From Tritrichomonas musculus (taxonomy: Eukaryota > Parabasalia > Tritrichomonadida > Tritrichomonadidae), in assembly GCA_039105265.1 (NCBI GenBank), contig JAPFFF010000010.1:4774001-4838000 (forward strand): a DNA stretch of 64,000 bases. Direction: 5' to 3'. Of the stretch, positions 1-9,549 are shown piece after piece (within the stretch, counting starts at the first letter, position 1; the number at the start of each line of letters is the position of its first letter). The notes under the pieces were generated by a model. The model saw only the letters and a program-made list of their open reading frames with translations, was not told the DNA's origin and made no database searches. A program made the position numbers and the translations under genes.

Positions 1-219
1 TTCTTTACCTGCATCAGCTGACATTTTGAAATACTTGGAAGATTCTTTTTTGTCAATTGGAGTGCCGTTACCTTCTTGCAACATAGTCGCATAATAGTAC
101 ATGCCTTCCTTATCGCCTGCAAATGATGACATTTTGAAATATCGGAGAGCTTCTTTCGAATTTTGTTCTTCTTTAAGAATGATAAAAAGTGGTGTAGAAA
201 AATACGATTCCCCTAAAAT
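1..219 (-). pseudogene. Sel1-like repeat protein fragment, cut by the window edge
   Basis: The minus strand is open from 219 to the window edge. It reads as one and a half Sel1-like (TPR-related) repeats, with the typical A-x-x-Y-F-K-M-S-x-x-A-G-D and Y-Y-Y-A-x-M-L-Q-E-G-N-G signatures. Such proteins are large families in trichomonads, usually solenoid adaptors. No in-frame ATG precedes the first repeat: a TAA lies at 220-222 and the first ATG (130-132) is already inside a repeat. The gene is therefore probably 5' truncated, unless a start upstream was lost. The family call is firm; intact status is doubtful. Confidence 0.7.
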
Positions 220-508
220 TTATTCTAGAATTTTATAATAAAGATAGAAGAGAGATGAATTTAATTGTTGGAGACATGATTTTCTTTATAAGTAGCTACT
301 CATGGTTTTTTCTATATATAAAAAAATATAAACGGAATAGTTTTTTATTATCATTTCTTCCAAAAACAAGTGTTGTTAAACATAAAAAAATGGTCTTTTT
401 TAAAGATCTTAGAATTAAGCAGTTTGGATTTTATTTTAATAATTAATATTTTCTAAAAGAATCTTTAACTTATGTTATATTTTAGAGGAAAAAACTAAAG
501 AAATAGAT
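220..508. other. Intergenic, no gene seen
   Basis: AT-rich stretch between the Sel1 fragment and the first surface-protein gene. The short plus-strand frame at 255-446 has no recognisable composition or domain and is treated as chance. Confidence 0.6.
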
Positions 509-1069
509 TTATTTTGATTTTTTATAGCAACACATAAAACAGCAATAATGAAGATCACAACAGAAAAATCTGAACAAAACTATGTAAATAAAACATAAAA
601 TTGCAAGAATAATAAATATTGCATAACTGTATTGATTACCAACATCATATAAAAAAGGGTCATTTTCGTTGACCAAATCATCGAAATTATATTTTTTAAT
701 TGGAAATTTGAATTGAGGTGGAAAATATGAAGTATTTGAAAATACTAATGCAAATTTAATTATTTCTGATCCTTCGTTAATAAACGAAATTGTATAATTT
801 TTGGAATCGAAAATAATTCCAATTATATATGAGTTATGACTGAATGTTCCATAAGTATCGGTATTTCCTTGAGGATCTTCTGCATCAATATCAAAATAAA
901 GTTCATATAACTTACTTAAATCTGACAAATAAGTAGGAGTTTTATAATTCAGTTTTATTTGTACATTGTCAAACGGATTCATATATAATGTTAAACTTGG
1001 AGGGACTTCGATATCTGTATAATCGAATATGCGAGCGCTTTTTGAGAGATAAATTAGGAATAATAGCAT
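509..1069 (-). CDS. Short type I membrane protein, unknown function
   Basis: About 186 residues from the ATG at 1069. I prefer this start to the longer frame from 1228, because the longer one would overlap the divergent neighbour and because a hydrophobic signal-like stretch (MLLFLIYLSKSARIF) follows 1069 directly. The middle is rich in Asn, Tyr and Phe with several N-glycosylation sequons. A strong membrane helix (YAIFIILAILCFIYIVLF) near the C-terminus is followed by a short Cys-rich tail ending in KKSK. The topology suggests a surface or endomembrane protein. It is divergently arranged with the next gene, 86 bp apart, so the two may share a promoter region. No family recognised. Confidence 0.6.
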   Translation of the reverse strand: MLLFLIYLSKSARIFDYTDIEVPPSLTLYMNPFDNVQIKLNYKTPTYLSDLSKLYELYFDIDAEDPQGNTDTYGTFSHNSYIIGIIFDSKNYTISFINEGSEIIKFALVFSNTSYFPPQFKFPIKKYNFDDLVNENDPFLYDVGNQYSYAIFIILAILCFIYIVLFRFFCCDLHYCCFMCCYKKSK

Positions 1070-1155
1070 ATTTACATTTATATTATAATAAACTTTTTGA
1101 TAGCAATTGAAAATTGAATAATTGAAAAAAATTTTGTATTGAAATCTAGATAAAA

Positions 1156-2277
1156 ATGCTTCTTCTCTGCATGTTAAGTATTTTTCATGACAAACAACAA
1201 AAAATAAAGCATGACTGCTATTCTTCATTTAATCCTTTCAATGGATTTTCGCAAAATACAATTAATTATTTTATTTCGTGCCCAAAAGAAACCACTCAAA
1301 GCATTAAATTATCTGATAATGCCAATATAAATTCCATTTCTATATCAGGTGAAACAAACGTCTTTATTTCATGTCTCAATACAATGCAATCCAAAATCAA
1401 ATTATTAATATACGACAAGCCAAATATTTCTTTTGGAAATCATTGCTATTTTAATAGTATCGAAATGTATGGAATTCCTACAATAAATTTAATACCCAAT
1501 TCTAATATTACTGTTAGAAATCTTGTAATGAAAAACTCCCTATATTCATTACCAATTAATATTCATCATATTATTTATTCATACAATGAAACGAAAAGAA
1601 TTATTCGTTCTAAAAACGAATTTTCTCAAAACACGAAAATATATAATTGTTCTAATGCAAACCTAATTTTATCGGAAGAACTACTTTTTAAATGTGATTC
1701 TGAACAGATCTCATTAAAAAACGTTGATTTGTTAGATTTAACGATTACCATTGCTGACAGTATTCAATTTATAAATGAAAGTTCTAATAACGAGCAAGCA
1801 GAGAAAATTCTTGATGAAGTAATTTCATCGCTTTCATTAAATTTCAGATCTAAAATAATTTTCACTGATTTTTTCCATTTTGAGTGCTTTGAAGCAGCTC
1901 TTGAAACTTTGTCATTTTTGAATTTGGAGATCCTGATGAATATGACATGGCAAAAGTACACAAAAAGTGACTCTGACTGTGTCTGGGAAAGTGAGAGTTA
2001 TTACAGTGAGTTTGAGTTTTTGAAAGATGAATTTAACTGGCTGGTTGAAAGAACAGGCTGGAGGAAAATTTGCCTTAATGAAGAAGCTTATCTTTACTAC
2101 AAAGATGAGACAAATACTGAAATTATTACTTTTTCAAAAACAACTTCTTGGCTGATTATTGGATCAATTGTCTTGTTTATCTTTTTGTTGATCGTTGCAT
2201 CAATATTAATTGCCTTCTACAAATACAATTATTCTAAGTCAAGAGTTGAAAACGAACATTCTGAGAAAAATGATTAA
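1156..2277 (+). CDS. Type I membrane protein with repetitive beta-rich ectodomain
   Basis: A 373-residue protein with a short hydrophobic N-terminus (MLLLCMLSIF), a long Ile/Asn/Ser-rich ectodomain, one strong membrane helix (residues about 330-355) and a 20-residue charged tail. The ectodomain has loosely repeated strands (for example INSISISGETNVFISC, PNISFGNHCYFNSIEMYG), as in the beta-helix/LRR-like surface proteins of trichomonads. It holds several paired cysteines and many N-glycosylation sequons. The membrane anchor and tail resemble those of trichomonad BspA-type surface proteins, but I do not see a diagnostic LRR. It lies head to head with the gene at 509-1069. Function unknown; a surface adhesion or endocytic role would be inference. 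Confidence 0.6.
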   Translation: MLLLCMLSIFHDKQQKIKHDCYSSFNPFNGFSQNTINYFISCPKETTQSIKLSDNANINSISISGETNVFISCLNTMQSKIKLLIYDKPNISFGNHCYFNSIEMYGIPTINLIPNSNITVRNLVMKNSLYSLPINIHHIIYSYNETKRIIRSKNEFSQNTKIYNCSNANLILSEELLFKCDSEQISLKNVDLLDLTITIADSIQFINESSNNEQAEKILDEVISSLSLNFRSKIIFTDFFHFECFEAALETLSFLNLEILMNMTWQKYTKSDSDCVWESESYYSEFEFLKDEFNWLVERTGWRKICLNEEAYLYYKDETNTEIITFSKTTSWLIIGSIVLFIFLLIVASILIAFYKYNYSKSRVENEHSEKND

Positions 2278-2550
2278 GAAGAAGATAAAAAACCTTTTTT
2301 TCTGGATGGCCTTAAAATCTATGATATTCTTTTTGTATTAAGTTTCAACATTTCATAGTTGTATTTATAAATGATTAAATTAAAATTGTATTAAAGTCAT
2401 TTTTTTCATGTAATTCTTTTTCTAAGAATGGTGAAATGTAATCATCACGCCATTTTAGAATAATGTGAAAAATGATGTGAAAGCATGTATCACTATTAAA
2501 ACACTAATGTTGATCAATTTTTTGTACAATCATTAGAATAATGGATTGTC

Positions 2551-2648
2551 TAAGCATACCTCCATTTGACGGTTTGAATTGAAAATTCCTCCATGGAGGA
2601 AAAAATCCTCTCAAAAATCTTCCAAACCGTCAAATGGAGGTATGCTTA
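2551..2648. mobile_element. 98-bp MITE with 8-bp target duplication
   Basis: Perfect inverted repeats of about 26 bp begin TAAGCATACCTCCATTTG at 2551 and end with its complement at 2648. The element is flanked on both sides by GGATTGTC (2543-2550 and 2649-2656), an 8-bp target-site duplication. The centre holds a second palindrome, CCTCCATGGAGG. It carries no coding capacity, so it is a miniature inverted-repeat element. It lies 12 bp beyond the stop codon of the 388-aa gene. Eight-bp duplications are typical of hAT and P-type transposases. Confidence 0.85.
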
Positions 2649-2660
2649 GGATTGTCATAT

Positions 2661-3827
2661 TTATATATCATAATTTTGCCAGAATGGTTCAATGCTTTTA
2701 TAAGCTTCTGCAAAATAATTTACATCTCTATTGACATTATTCTGATTGTTAATGAAGAAATTAGCTATTGGATTTTTAAGAGATCCTAAAACTCTAGCAA
2801 AGTTTGTATTTATAGGTTTTATCTTCCCTATAAATTTGTCGAAGCCATCATATTTTTCTTTCAGAATATTAGTATTTTTTATGGTAATAAAAGCAGAAAA
2901 ACTTTCTTTGGTATCATTTTTTTCATGTAGCAAGTTAACTGCCTTTTCAAAGTCTTTTTTGTATTTAACCGAATAATATTCGCCTTTGATAGGTCCATAG
3001 TTATTTGGATTATTAATTTGATGATCTGTAAAAGATGATGTTTGAAATATGCAAAAATGAACATTGTGGTATTCTTCCTCATTGACCTTTGATATATCTA
3101 CATTCCAGAATTTTTCATCAAGCCTGATTGATTTTAAGTCTGGCCAATCACCTATCTCGTTGAAGTAGTAGACTCTTTCATTTTCATCATATGTAAAAAA
3201 CGCTTCAATTTCTTTCGATGTAAAAAGGCATTCATTGACTGTCTTTCCTTGAATTGGTGCGTTTTGTTCTTTGATATATCTCTCAAAGTCTTCTCGATAT
3301 TTATAAAAGATATTTATAATGTTTGCAGAGAATTCATCAAGAGATTTTGAACTCTTTTTGTCAAGCAATGACTCAATAAAAATTGATGAAAAAACACTCC
3401 CAAAAACTCGGGTTATCAGCTCTTCTAAAATAGAAATATTAATTTCACGTCCTGGAAGAGAAATTGAACTTTGATCATATGATGAAGAAGTAAATATTAT
3501 TGCCTTTTCTAAAAATTTTACAAAATGATGAGGAACGCATTTTTCATTTGAAAATTGACAATTCAAATTATTAACAAATTGTGATATTTTGATTATTGTT
3601 TCTTCATCCATATTGGCAAGTTTTGATTTAAAATTTATTATTGACTCTTGGCTAATTCTACCAAAATCAAAATATTTTATGTGTTCATCAACTTTTTGAT
3701 GAAAATTTTCAATTTCAAATCTTCCAAGTCCATTCAAAAAATTGAATAAAACTGATTCTAATTCAAGATCATCATCATTTGGAAATATTCGTTTAAATTT
3801 CTGGCAAGTTTTGATAAGTTCTATCAT
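2661..3827 (-). CDS. Conserved-looking 388-aa protein, unknown
   Basis: The frame starts at the ATG at 3827 (MIELIKTCQKFKRIF). The N-terminal 200 residues are mainly helical, with many leucine/isoleucine heptad-like segments. The C-terminal half is rich in aromatic residues and Asp/Asn (for example FFTYDENERVYYFNEIGDWPDLKSI). No signal peptide, membrane helix or catalytic motif is evident, and I recognise no family. The uninterrupted frame and protein-like composition support a real cytoplasmic gene. A 98-bp MITE sits directly downstream and could affect transcript termination. Confidence 0.6.
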   Translation of the reverse strand: MIELIKTCQKFKRIFPNDDDLELESVLFNFLNGLGRFEIENFHQKVDEHIKYFDFGRISQESIINFKSKLANMDEETIIKISQFVNNLNCQFSNEKCVPHHFVKFLEKAIIFTSSSYDQSSISLPGREINISILEELITRVFGSVFSSIFIESLLDKKSSKSLDEFSANIINIFYKYREDFERYIKEQNAPIQGKTVNECLFTSKEIEAFFTYDENERVYYFNEIGDWPDLKSIRLDEKFWNVDISKVNEEEYHNVHFCIFQTSSFTDHQINNPNNYGPIKGEYYSVKYKKDFEKAVNLLHEKNDTKESFSAFITIKNTNILKEKYDGFDKFIGKIKPINTNFARVLGSLKNPIANFFINNQNNVNRDVNYFAEAYKSIEPFWQNYDI

Positions 3828-3945
3828 TGAACCGCTTCTACATGAATCATTACAAAATTCAATTTAAATTCACAGTGTAACTCATCATGGAAAAAAAAAA
3901 AAAATTTTTTTATGAATTGTTTAATTAAAGTTTTATAAATTAGTT

Positions 3946-5175
3946 CTAAAATCTTTTAATAATATTTGTTTGGGAAGGAAAAGCATGTGCTTCAATATTA
4001 TCCAAAGATATTGGTAGAGATATTTCTTTCAATGATTTGCATCCGAAAAAGGCGCAAGTTCCAATTTTCTCCACAGAAGAAGGAATTTCAATCATTTCTA
4101 ATGAAGAGCATTCACTGAAAGCATTTTCTTCAATTGAAATTACAGAAGAAGGGATAGTTATTTGTATTAATGAAATGCATTTTGAGAAAGCACCTTTACC
4201 AATAATAGTAACAGATGAAGGAATTGTTATTTTTGTGAGTGATGAGCATTCTTCAAAAACGCCGCTTTCTATTTTTGTTATCGAATCAGGAATTACAATT
4301 TCAGTCAGTTTTGAGCATTTGCAAAAAGCATTCTGGCCAATTTCAGTGACAGAAGAAGGGATAGAAATTTTGGTTAATGATGAACATCCACTAAAAGCGA
4401 ATTCTTTTATTGATGTGATAGAAGTTGGAATAATAATTTCAGATAACGATGAACACTTTTTGAAAGTATATTTTTTGATTGATTTTACCAGATTTGGAAT
4501 CGATATTTGGGTTATTTTTGAACATCCTAAAAAAGCGCCATATCCAATTCTATTAACAGTTGAAGGAATTGTTATTTGCTCGAGTGATGAACAATTACCA
4601 AACGCCAATTCATCGATCAGTGTTATTGAATTAGGAATTGTTATCTGTTTAAGTGATTTGCATGAAACAAAAACTTTTTTCTCAATTGTTTTCACTAATG
4701 AAGGAATAGTTATTTGCTTAAGTGAGGAGCATTGCTCAAAAGCACCATATCTAATTGAAGTCACTGATTGTGGAATTATTATCTCTGCCAAATTTTCACA
4801 AAAGCAAAATGAACATATTCCAATTGAAGTCACTGATGATGGAATCGTGATTTTGGTTAATTTCTTACATCGATAGAAAGTGTTTTTCTTTATTTTTGTA
4901 ATGCCAAATGGAATTGTTATTTGTGAAAGAGACTTGCAATCAGAGAATGCATTACTCCCAAGTGAAACAACAGATGATGGAATAGTTATTCGCTCAAGAG
5001 AAATGCAATCACAAAAAGCTTCTTTTCCGATAAAAGTTACAGATGACGGGATTGATATTTCCTTCAACTTTTTACATCTCTTGAAACATTCATTTCCTAT
5101 CTCAATTCTTTTATCAGAAAGTAATAAATGTAGAATTTCTTTTTGATCTCTGGAAGCAGCAGCTTTCAACGGTGT
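3946..5175 (-). pseudogene. 3' part of an ankyrin-LRR gene: BspA-type leucine-rich repeats
   Basis: This is a run of Treponema/BspA-type LRRs (LRR_5), about fifteen repeats of 23 residues with the consensus C-x-S-L-x-x-I-x-I-P-S-S-V-x-x-I-G-x-x-A-F. The frame begins with TPLKAAASRDQKEILHLLL, which is the end of an ankyrin repeat, not a protein start. There is no in-frame ATG near the beginning; the codon at 5169 is TTG. The gene upstream on the same strand (5368-6621) ends inside an ankyrin repeat and is in the same frame (offset divisible by three). The two therefore look like halves of one ANK-LRR gene separated by about 190 bp with several stops. I saw no trichomonad-type splice signals there. 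If it is expressed at all, the LRR solenoid would be a protein-binding module. Confidence 0.75.
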
Positions 5176-5367
5176 TATATAAAACTAAAAATATTGAATT
5201 TTATTTAACTTTTACAATAAAAAGAAATGTTATTCATTTATATTCATTTAGAAATTCTAAAAGAAAAATATCAGAATTGTAAACTGTATGAAAAACACAT
5301 TTGGTAAGAAATATCATTCAAATATAAAATCATAAATTATGTTTAAACATTCATTATTATTGAAATT
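5176..5367 (-). other. Interrupting AT-rich segment between ANK and LRR halves
   Basis: About 190 bp with stops in the frame shared by the two flanking coding parts. There is no 5' GTATGT-like or 3' ACTAAC-like intron signal, and no inverted repeat or target duplication. It may be an insertion, decay, or an unrecognised intron. Confidence 0.5.
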
Positions 5368-6621
5368 TTATTTGAAAAAAATGACGGTTTTAATTATTTG
5401 ACAATTGATTTCAATATTTTCATCAGCTAAAAAAAGTCTTACAAGTTTAATATAATTGAATTCACACAAGTAAAAAAACACGTATTTGTCATTTATGAAT
5501 TCATTAATGAAATCATAATTATGACTTTGAAAACTATTTGAGTAAATATTACCATAATAATTTCCATCAATTTGATAAACATTATCTGATTCATTTATTA
5601 GATTGCTTTTTATATAATTAGCAATGTTGTTGTGATGACATTTGATACTTTCTTTGAGAACTTTTGAATATGATTTCTCGGGCGGTTCAATTTTATTCTC
5701 TTCAAGAAGATGAATCAATTCTGGATTATTTGAATGAATTGCATAAAGCCACAATGATGATTTTAATTCAACTTTGTTGAATTTTAAATATTGAAAGATT
5801 TGAATTGATCCAAAAAAAGCTGCATATTCAATCAATGTTGGTTCGTTCTTAATTAAAAACAAATTTGTTTCAAAAATCGATGTTTTAATTTTGCTATTCA
5901 ACGAACAATTTGTACGAGTACAATAAGCGACAAATAATTCAATAGAATCATTACGAATTAATTCACAAATATAAGAATCATTTTCACCTTTTTTACGTTT
6001 TTCTTCGAAATTGTTTAAAATTGTTTCATCGTGATTATTAATCTCTTCTTCAATTGCCTTTTTTTGCTCTTCAGAAAGAAAATTTTTGATTTCTGGATAA
6101 AAATACATGCGATAATGAAATTGTTGAATTTTATTTTCTTCGTCATTATTTTGATCTTCATTAAAATCATCATCATCCATGGCTTCAACTAATTCGAGAA
6201 GAGTTTTTTCGTTCGTTTGTTTGACATTGTCTTTTTCTGACATAATAGCTTCAAAAATATTGTCATCAACAGTAATGATTTTATGTTCAAATAGTGAAAG
6301 AAGAATTAATTTGTTCTTTCTGAAAAATTGGAAGATCTCAAAATTTGAAAAGCTTTGTTTGATTTGCTCTGAAAAATTGATAAGAATTTTCTCAATCTTG
6401 CTGATAAAATTACGATTTCTTTGGTGATTATTTGAAATTTTAGAGATTAATTTAAGCAATTCTCCCAGTTCTTCTGAATCATTTTTAATTTGTCTAGAAT
6501 CAATTAGATAATAAAAATTTTGATAAGCTGAATCAATATCATTTATATCATCATTTCCAATGATTTCTAAAAGAGAATCATAAATTTCTTTCATTTGATC
6601 AACATATTCATGTATCTCCAT
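5368..6621 (-). CDS. DUF3447-type ankyrin protein, N-terminal part
   Basis: A 417-residue frame from a good ATG at 6621. The first 120 residues match the N-terminal region of the very large trichomonad DUF3447/ankyrin family: helical, with LIxKISNNHQRNxNFxxKIEKIL and a phenylalanine-rich EIFxFFRKNKLILLSLFEHKII. An acidic linker (residues about 145-165, EAMDDDDFNEDQNNDEEN) follows. After it come degenerate ankyrin units with IRNDSIELFVAYC, EYAAFFGSIQIFQYL and LYAIHSNNPELIHLLEE. The protein stops in the middle of an ankyrin unit (LVRLFLADENIEINCQII), and the expected continuation appears at 5175 in the same frame (see the LRR entry). Such proteins are thought to be adaptors. The short product may still be made, or this may be a decaying gene. 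Confidence 0.75.
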   Translation of the reverse strand: MEIHEYVDQMKEIYDSLLEIIGNDDINDIDSAYQNFYYLIDSRQIKNDSEELGELLKLISKISNNHQRNRNFISKIEKILINFSEQIKQSFSNFEIFQFFRKNKLILLSLFEHKIITVDDNIFEAIMSEKDNVKQTNEKTLLELVEAMDDDDFNEDQNNDEENKIQQFHYRMYFYPEIKNFLSEEQKKAIEEEINNHDETILNNFEEKRKKGENDSYICELIRNDSIELFVAYCTRTNCSLNSKIKTSIFETNLFLIKNEPTLIEYAAFFGSIQIFQYLKFNKVELKSSLWLYAIHSNNPELIHLLEENKIEPPEKSYSKVLKESIKCHHNNIANYIKSNLINESDNVYQIDGNYYGNIYSNSFQSHNYDFINEFINDKYVFFYLCEFNYIKLVRLFLADENIEINCQIIKTVIFFK

Positions 6622-8022
6622 TGAGCTTAAAATTTTTTTAAAAAATTTCCAAAATTTTAATGGTTTTATCTTTGTTTATAATGATTTTTTTCTTATATTA
6701 CTATTTAGTACATTAATTTTTTTATTAAATAATATATATGTTCAATATAAATTTATATTATTGAAAAAGCAAAATTATAAAATATCTAATTCTCCATTAA
6801 AACAAAATATCAAAAATTCTCTCTGTGAAAATTTTAGTATCATGATTTATATTATCATGGGAAAATATGAAATCGCTCTTACTGATTCCTAAGACTCCCT
6901 ATTATTTTTAAATTTTAAAACTTTATATAAAAAAACGTATGATTGGTTAACAGATATGCTAAATGTTTGTTAACCAAAAATCTAAACGTACTCAAAATAA
7001 TATAGAAATTTGCTGCAATTTCAAATTTCTATATTATTTTGAGTACGTTTATTGTTTAAATTAACATAAAAATATGCAAAACAGATTAGAAAAATACCAT
7101 AAACTAATTAAAATCTCTTTTATCAAGATATTTTCAAAACATAGAAGCATTTCTCAAAGTTAGTCATTGATAAATTATTAATTTTTTCATTACTATATTG
7201 AAATATATCATTGTTTACATATAAATATGATCGTATAATGCATTTACATTTTATAAATACTACATATATCCAAAAATATCATTGGAAAAAATATGATGAT
7301 GATTATCTTTTCAATTTTCGATATTAAATATATCTGTATACGTGCTATATCGATTTAAAAAATATTAATATATTCTTTAAATATCATTTAATGCGTAAAA
7401 TCGGATTAAAAACATGAAAAATTGGATTGATGTGATATGACTATTTTATCATTCAAAATAAGAAGAGTACACTCTTAATGAAGAAAAATTGTGAATATTA
7501 AATTGAGACTATTGAAAAATTTCAAGCAAATGGGAACTTTGCAATTGAAACAGAAGATGTGCTTATAAATTCTTTAAAAACAAGATCCGAGCTATTTTTT
7601 TGTTATAAGTACATTTATTATATAATTCAGACGAGAGTGTACGCTTTTATAAAAGCGAGGTTTTCGGCCAAGAAAAAGTTCATGCAAACGTTCAATTCAG
7701 ACGAGACTTTGTGAGAAGCTTGAAGCAGAAGATCAGAATAGCAAGAAGGCGAGCTGAAAAAGTTTCAATTTTCTAAAATCAAAAAAGAAAGTCAATCTAT
7801 TGCATCAGCAATTGGAAATGGCGGTGAACGTTATCAGCCAAGAAAGGCTCTTTTGAAAGATATTGGAAAAAAAAAAAAAGCCAAGAGTTGCCTTCAGCTT
7901 CATGAAACTCAATATTTTTATAATTATTATAAAAAAAAAAAAAACACTAAGTTTAGTTGGTTTTAATTTTTTTTTTTTTTTTTTTATTTACTTCCAAACA
8001 TAAACTTTTATTTTTATTTCCT
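6622..8022. other. Intergenic with hairpin repeat and decayed sequence
   Basis: 1.4 kb of AT-rich DNA. It holds the inverted repeat at 6984-7050 (listed separately). Around 7480-7900 is a less AT-rich stretch with protein-like composition on the plus strand, with stops in all frames and two copies of AATTCAGACGAGA; it may be a gene relic that I cannot identify. Poly-A and poly-T runs surround 7870-7985. Confidence 0.5.
6984..7050. repeat. 67-bp perfect hairpin (28-bp arms)
   Basis: Arms AAACGTACTCAAAATAATAT... (6984-7011) and its exact complement (7023-7050) flank an 11-bp loop. There is no clear target duplication. It resembles a small MITE; alternatively it is a structured transcript end. 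Confidence 0.7.
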
Positions 8023-9453
8023 TCATTCATTTTTTCTCTTATCATAACTGTAAATGAACGAGTCGACTATTGATTGTATTTGAGGATCATCGATTTCTGA
8101 CTCCGTTAGAATCTGGTAGCATCCAGACTCTTCAAAAGCGTCAGCGAAAGTTCCCCACAAATTAGATTCATCTGCAAAGAGGAACAAATTTTTTATAACG
8201 TTAAAAAAGTTCTGAACATCGTTAACAGTATCCTTATTTTTGCCATCTTCACTTTTTAAGAAGGAGTCAATTGAGGCAATTCTATACAATGTGTCAAAAA
8301 AACCTTTTTGGACGAGATTCAAGTAACAATTACGAGGAATAACGGAAAAGATTTTCGGGATCATACAACTGATTGCCGAAATAACCGTAAATTTATCGGT
8401 TGACATCACTTCACTTAATATCAAAATAATTTTCACACAATCTTCTTCTGTAAAATGGCCCTTGTTGGACCACAAGGCATTGCAGAGGGCGAATGCAGTG
8501 TATATTTTAATTTCATCATTATTGTACGTTAAGAATTGAATTAAACCGCCAAGTGGGAAATGTCTCATGTCATATTGGTGCATGCACATGGTGCCCAGCG
8601 ATTTGATGATCTGGAAAAGTGTTTTTGAATCAGTTAATGGGTCTAAAAGTCGAGTTACTGATTGACTAAGTTCGTCTGAATTTGTGAGAAGACTCTCAAT
8701 TTTTGGAGAGTTTTGATTAAGTAAGTTGTTGATGATTCTAAACCCGTATTCATTGGCTTCGATGTTGCCAATAACTATGAAGAAAATGGCATTTGTAAAA
8801 ATCATGTCAACACAATTCTGTATTTCTTTGTTTGGATATTTGGATAATTGATCTACCAGATATACATACTCTAAAAATGTTTCTGGACTGTATTTGTTAT
8901 CATCTGATACTATTCTTTTGAATGCTGATGTATTGAGAACAGAATATTCGAAATAAAGACAATCTGGAGTATTATCCCATAATAAGCGTAAAAATTTAAT
9001 GATCTCTTTAAATAATTCGTCTTCTGCAACTCCTGTAATGTTTATTAGAATATTTATAATACCTGAATTTGTAAAAAATTGATATGGATTCGATGTCTGC
9101 GTATAATAAAATATCAGATTAAAAGTATGAAAAATTTTTTGTACAATAAATTGATTAAAATCGCGATCTTTAATGATGTTATGTAAGCTAATCATTAGTA
9201 GCTGAACGATTTGTGGAATTCTTAACTCTTCAATTGATAATCTTGTAGCGTAGTATTGAATTTTTTCCCAATATTTACATAGATATTGCTGAATATCAAC
9301 CAAATCATTTTTTTTAAAGCTATTTTCTAAAAGAATTAATGTATTATTATAATTTCGAATATCATAATTTGGATCTTCTTGGTTATCTGGAGTATCTTCG
9401 GTCATATTTTGAGCTTTTACTTTGTTATCTTCTTCGAATTTATAGCTAATCAT
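8023..9453 (-). CDS. Armadillo-repeat protein, distant importin-alpha relative
   Basis: 476 residues, almost entirely helical, with armadillo-type units throughout. Clear ones are near residues 315-350 (IYTAFALCNALWSNKGHF, compare the ARM signature of importin-alpha) and 95-140. The C-terminus (FEESGCYQILTESEIDDPQIQ, then IVDSFIYSYD) resembles the end of the importin-alpha ARM domain, where a Gly-Cys/Gly-Leu turn precedes the last helices. The acidic N-terminus has no obvious basic importin-beta-binding stretch, so nuclear import function is uncertain. It is divergently arranged with the coiled-coil gene at 9550, 96 bp away. The ARM call is good; the importin relation is tentative. Confidence 0.6.
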   Translation of the reverse strand: MISYKFEEDNKVKAQNMTEDTPDNQEDPNYDIRNYNNTLILLENSFKKNDLVDIQQYLCKYWEKIQYYATRLSIEELRIPQIVQLLMISLHNIIKDRDFNQFIVQKIFHTFNLIFYYTQTSNPYQFFTNSGIINILINITGVAEDELFKEIIKFLRLLWDNTPDCLYFEYSVLNTSAFKRIVSDDNKYSPETFLEYVYLVDQLSKYPNKEIQNCVDMIFTNAIFFIVIGNIEANEYGFRIINNLLNQNSPKIESLLTNSDELSQSVTRLLDPLTDSKTLFQIIKSLGTMCMHQYDMRHFPLGGLIQFLTYNNDEIKIYTAFALCNALWSNKGHFTEEDCVKIILILSEVMSTDKFTVISAISCMIPKIFSVIPRNCYLNLVQKGFFDTLYRIASIDSFLKSEDGKNKDTVNDVQNFFNVIKNLFLFADESNLWGTFADAFEESGCYQILTESEIDDPQIQSIVDSFIYSYDKRKNE

Positions 9454-9549
9454 ATTTTTCTTGAAATTCTAGCTCTTCTCAAAGAAGGTGAAATTTTTGA
9501 ATATAAAAACGTTAAAATCATGATTTTTATAAAATTTATATAAATCTAA

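Noticed and set aside
4037-5146. Plus-strand frames opposite the LRR repeats
   Set aside because: Shadow of the regular LRR codon pattern on the minus strand.
5170-5370. Intron between the ANK and LRR halves
   Set aside because: No GTATGT-type donor or ACTAAC-type branch/acceptor was found; kept only as a possibility.
6984-7050. Rho-independent terminator
   Set aside because: Nuclear eukaryotic DNA; arms and loop look like a miniature element.
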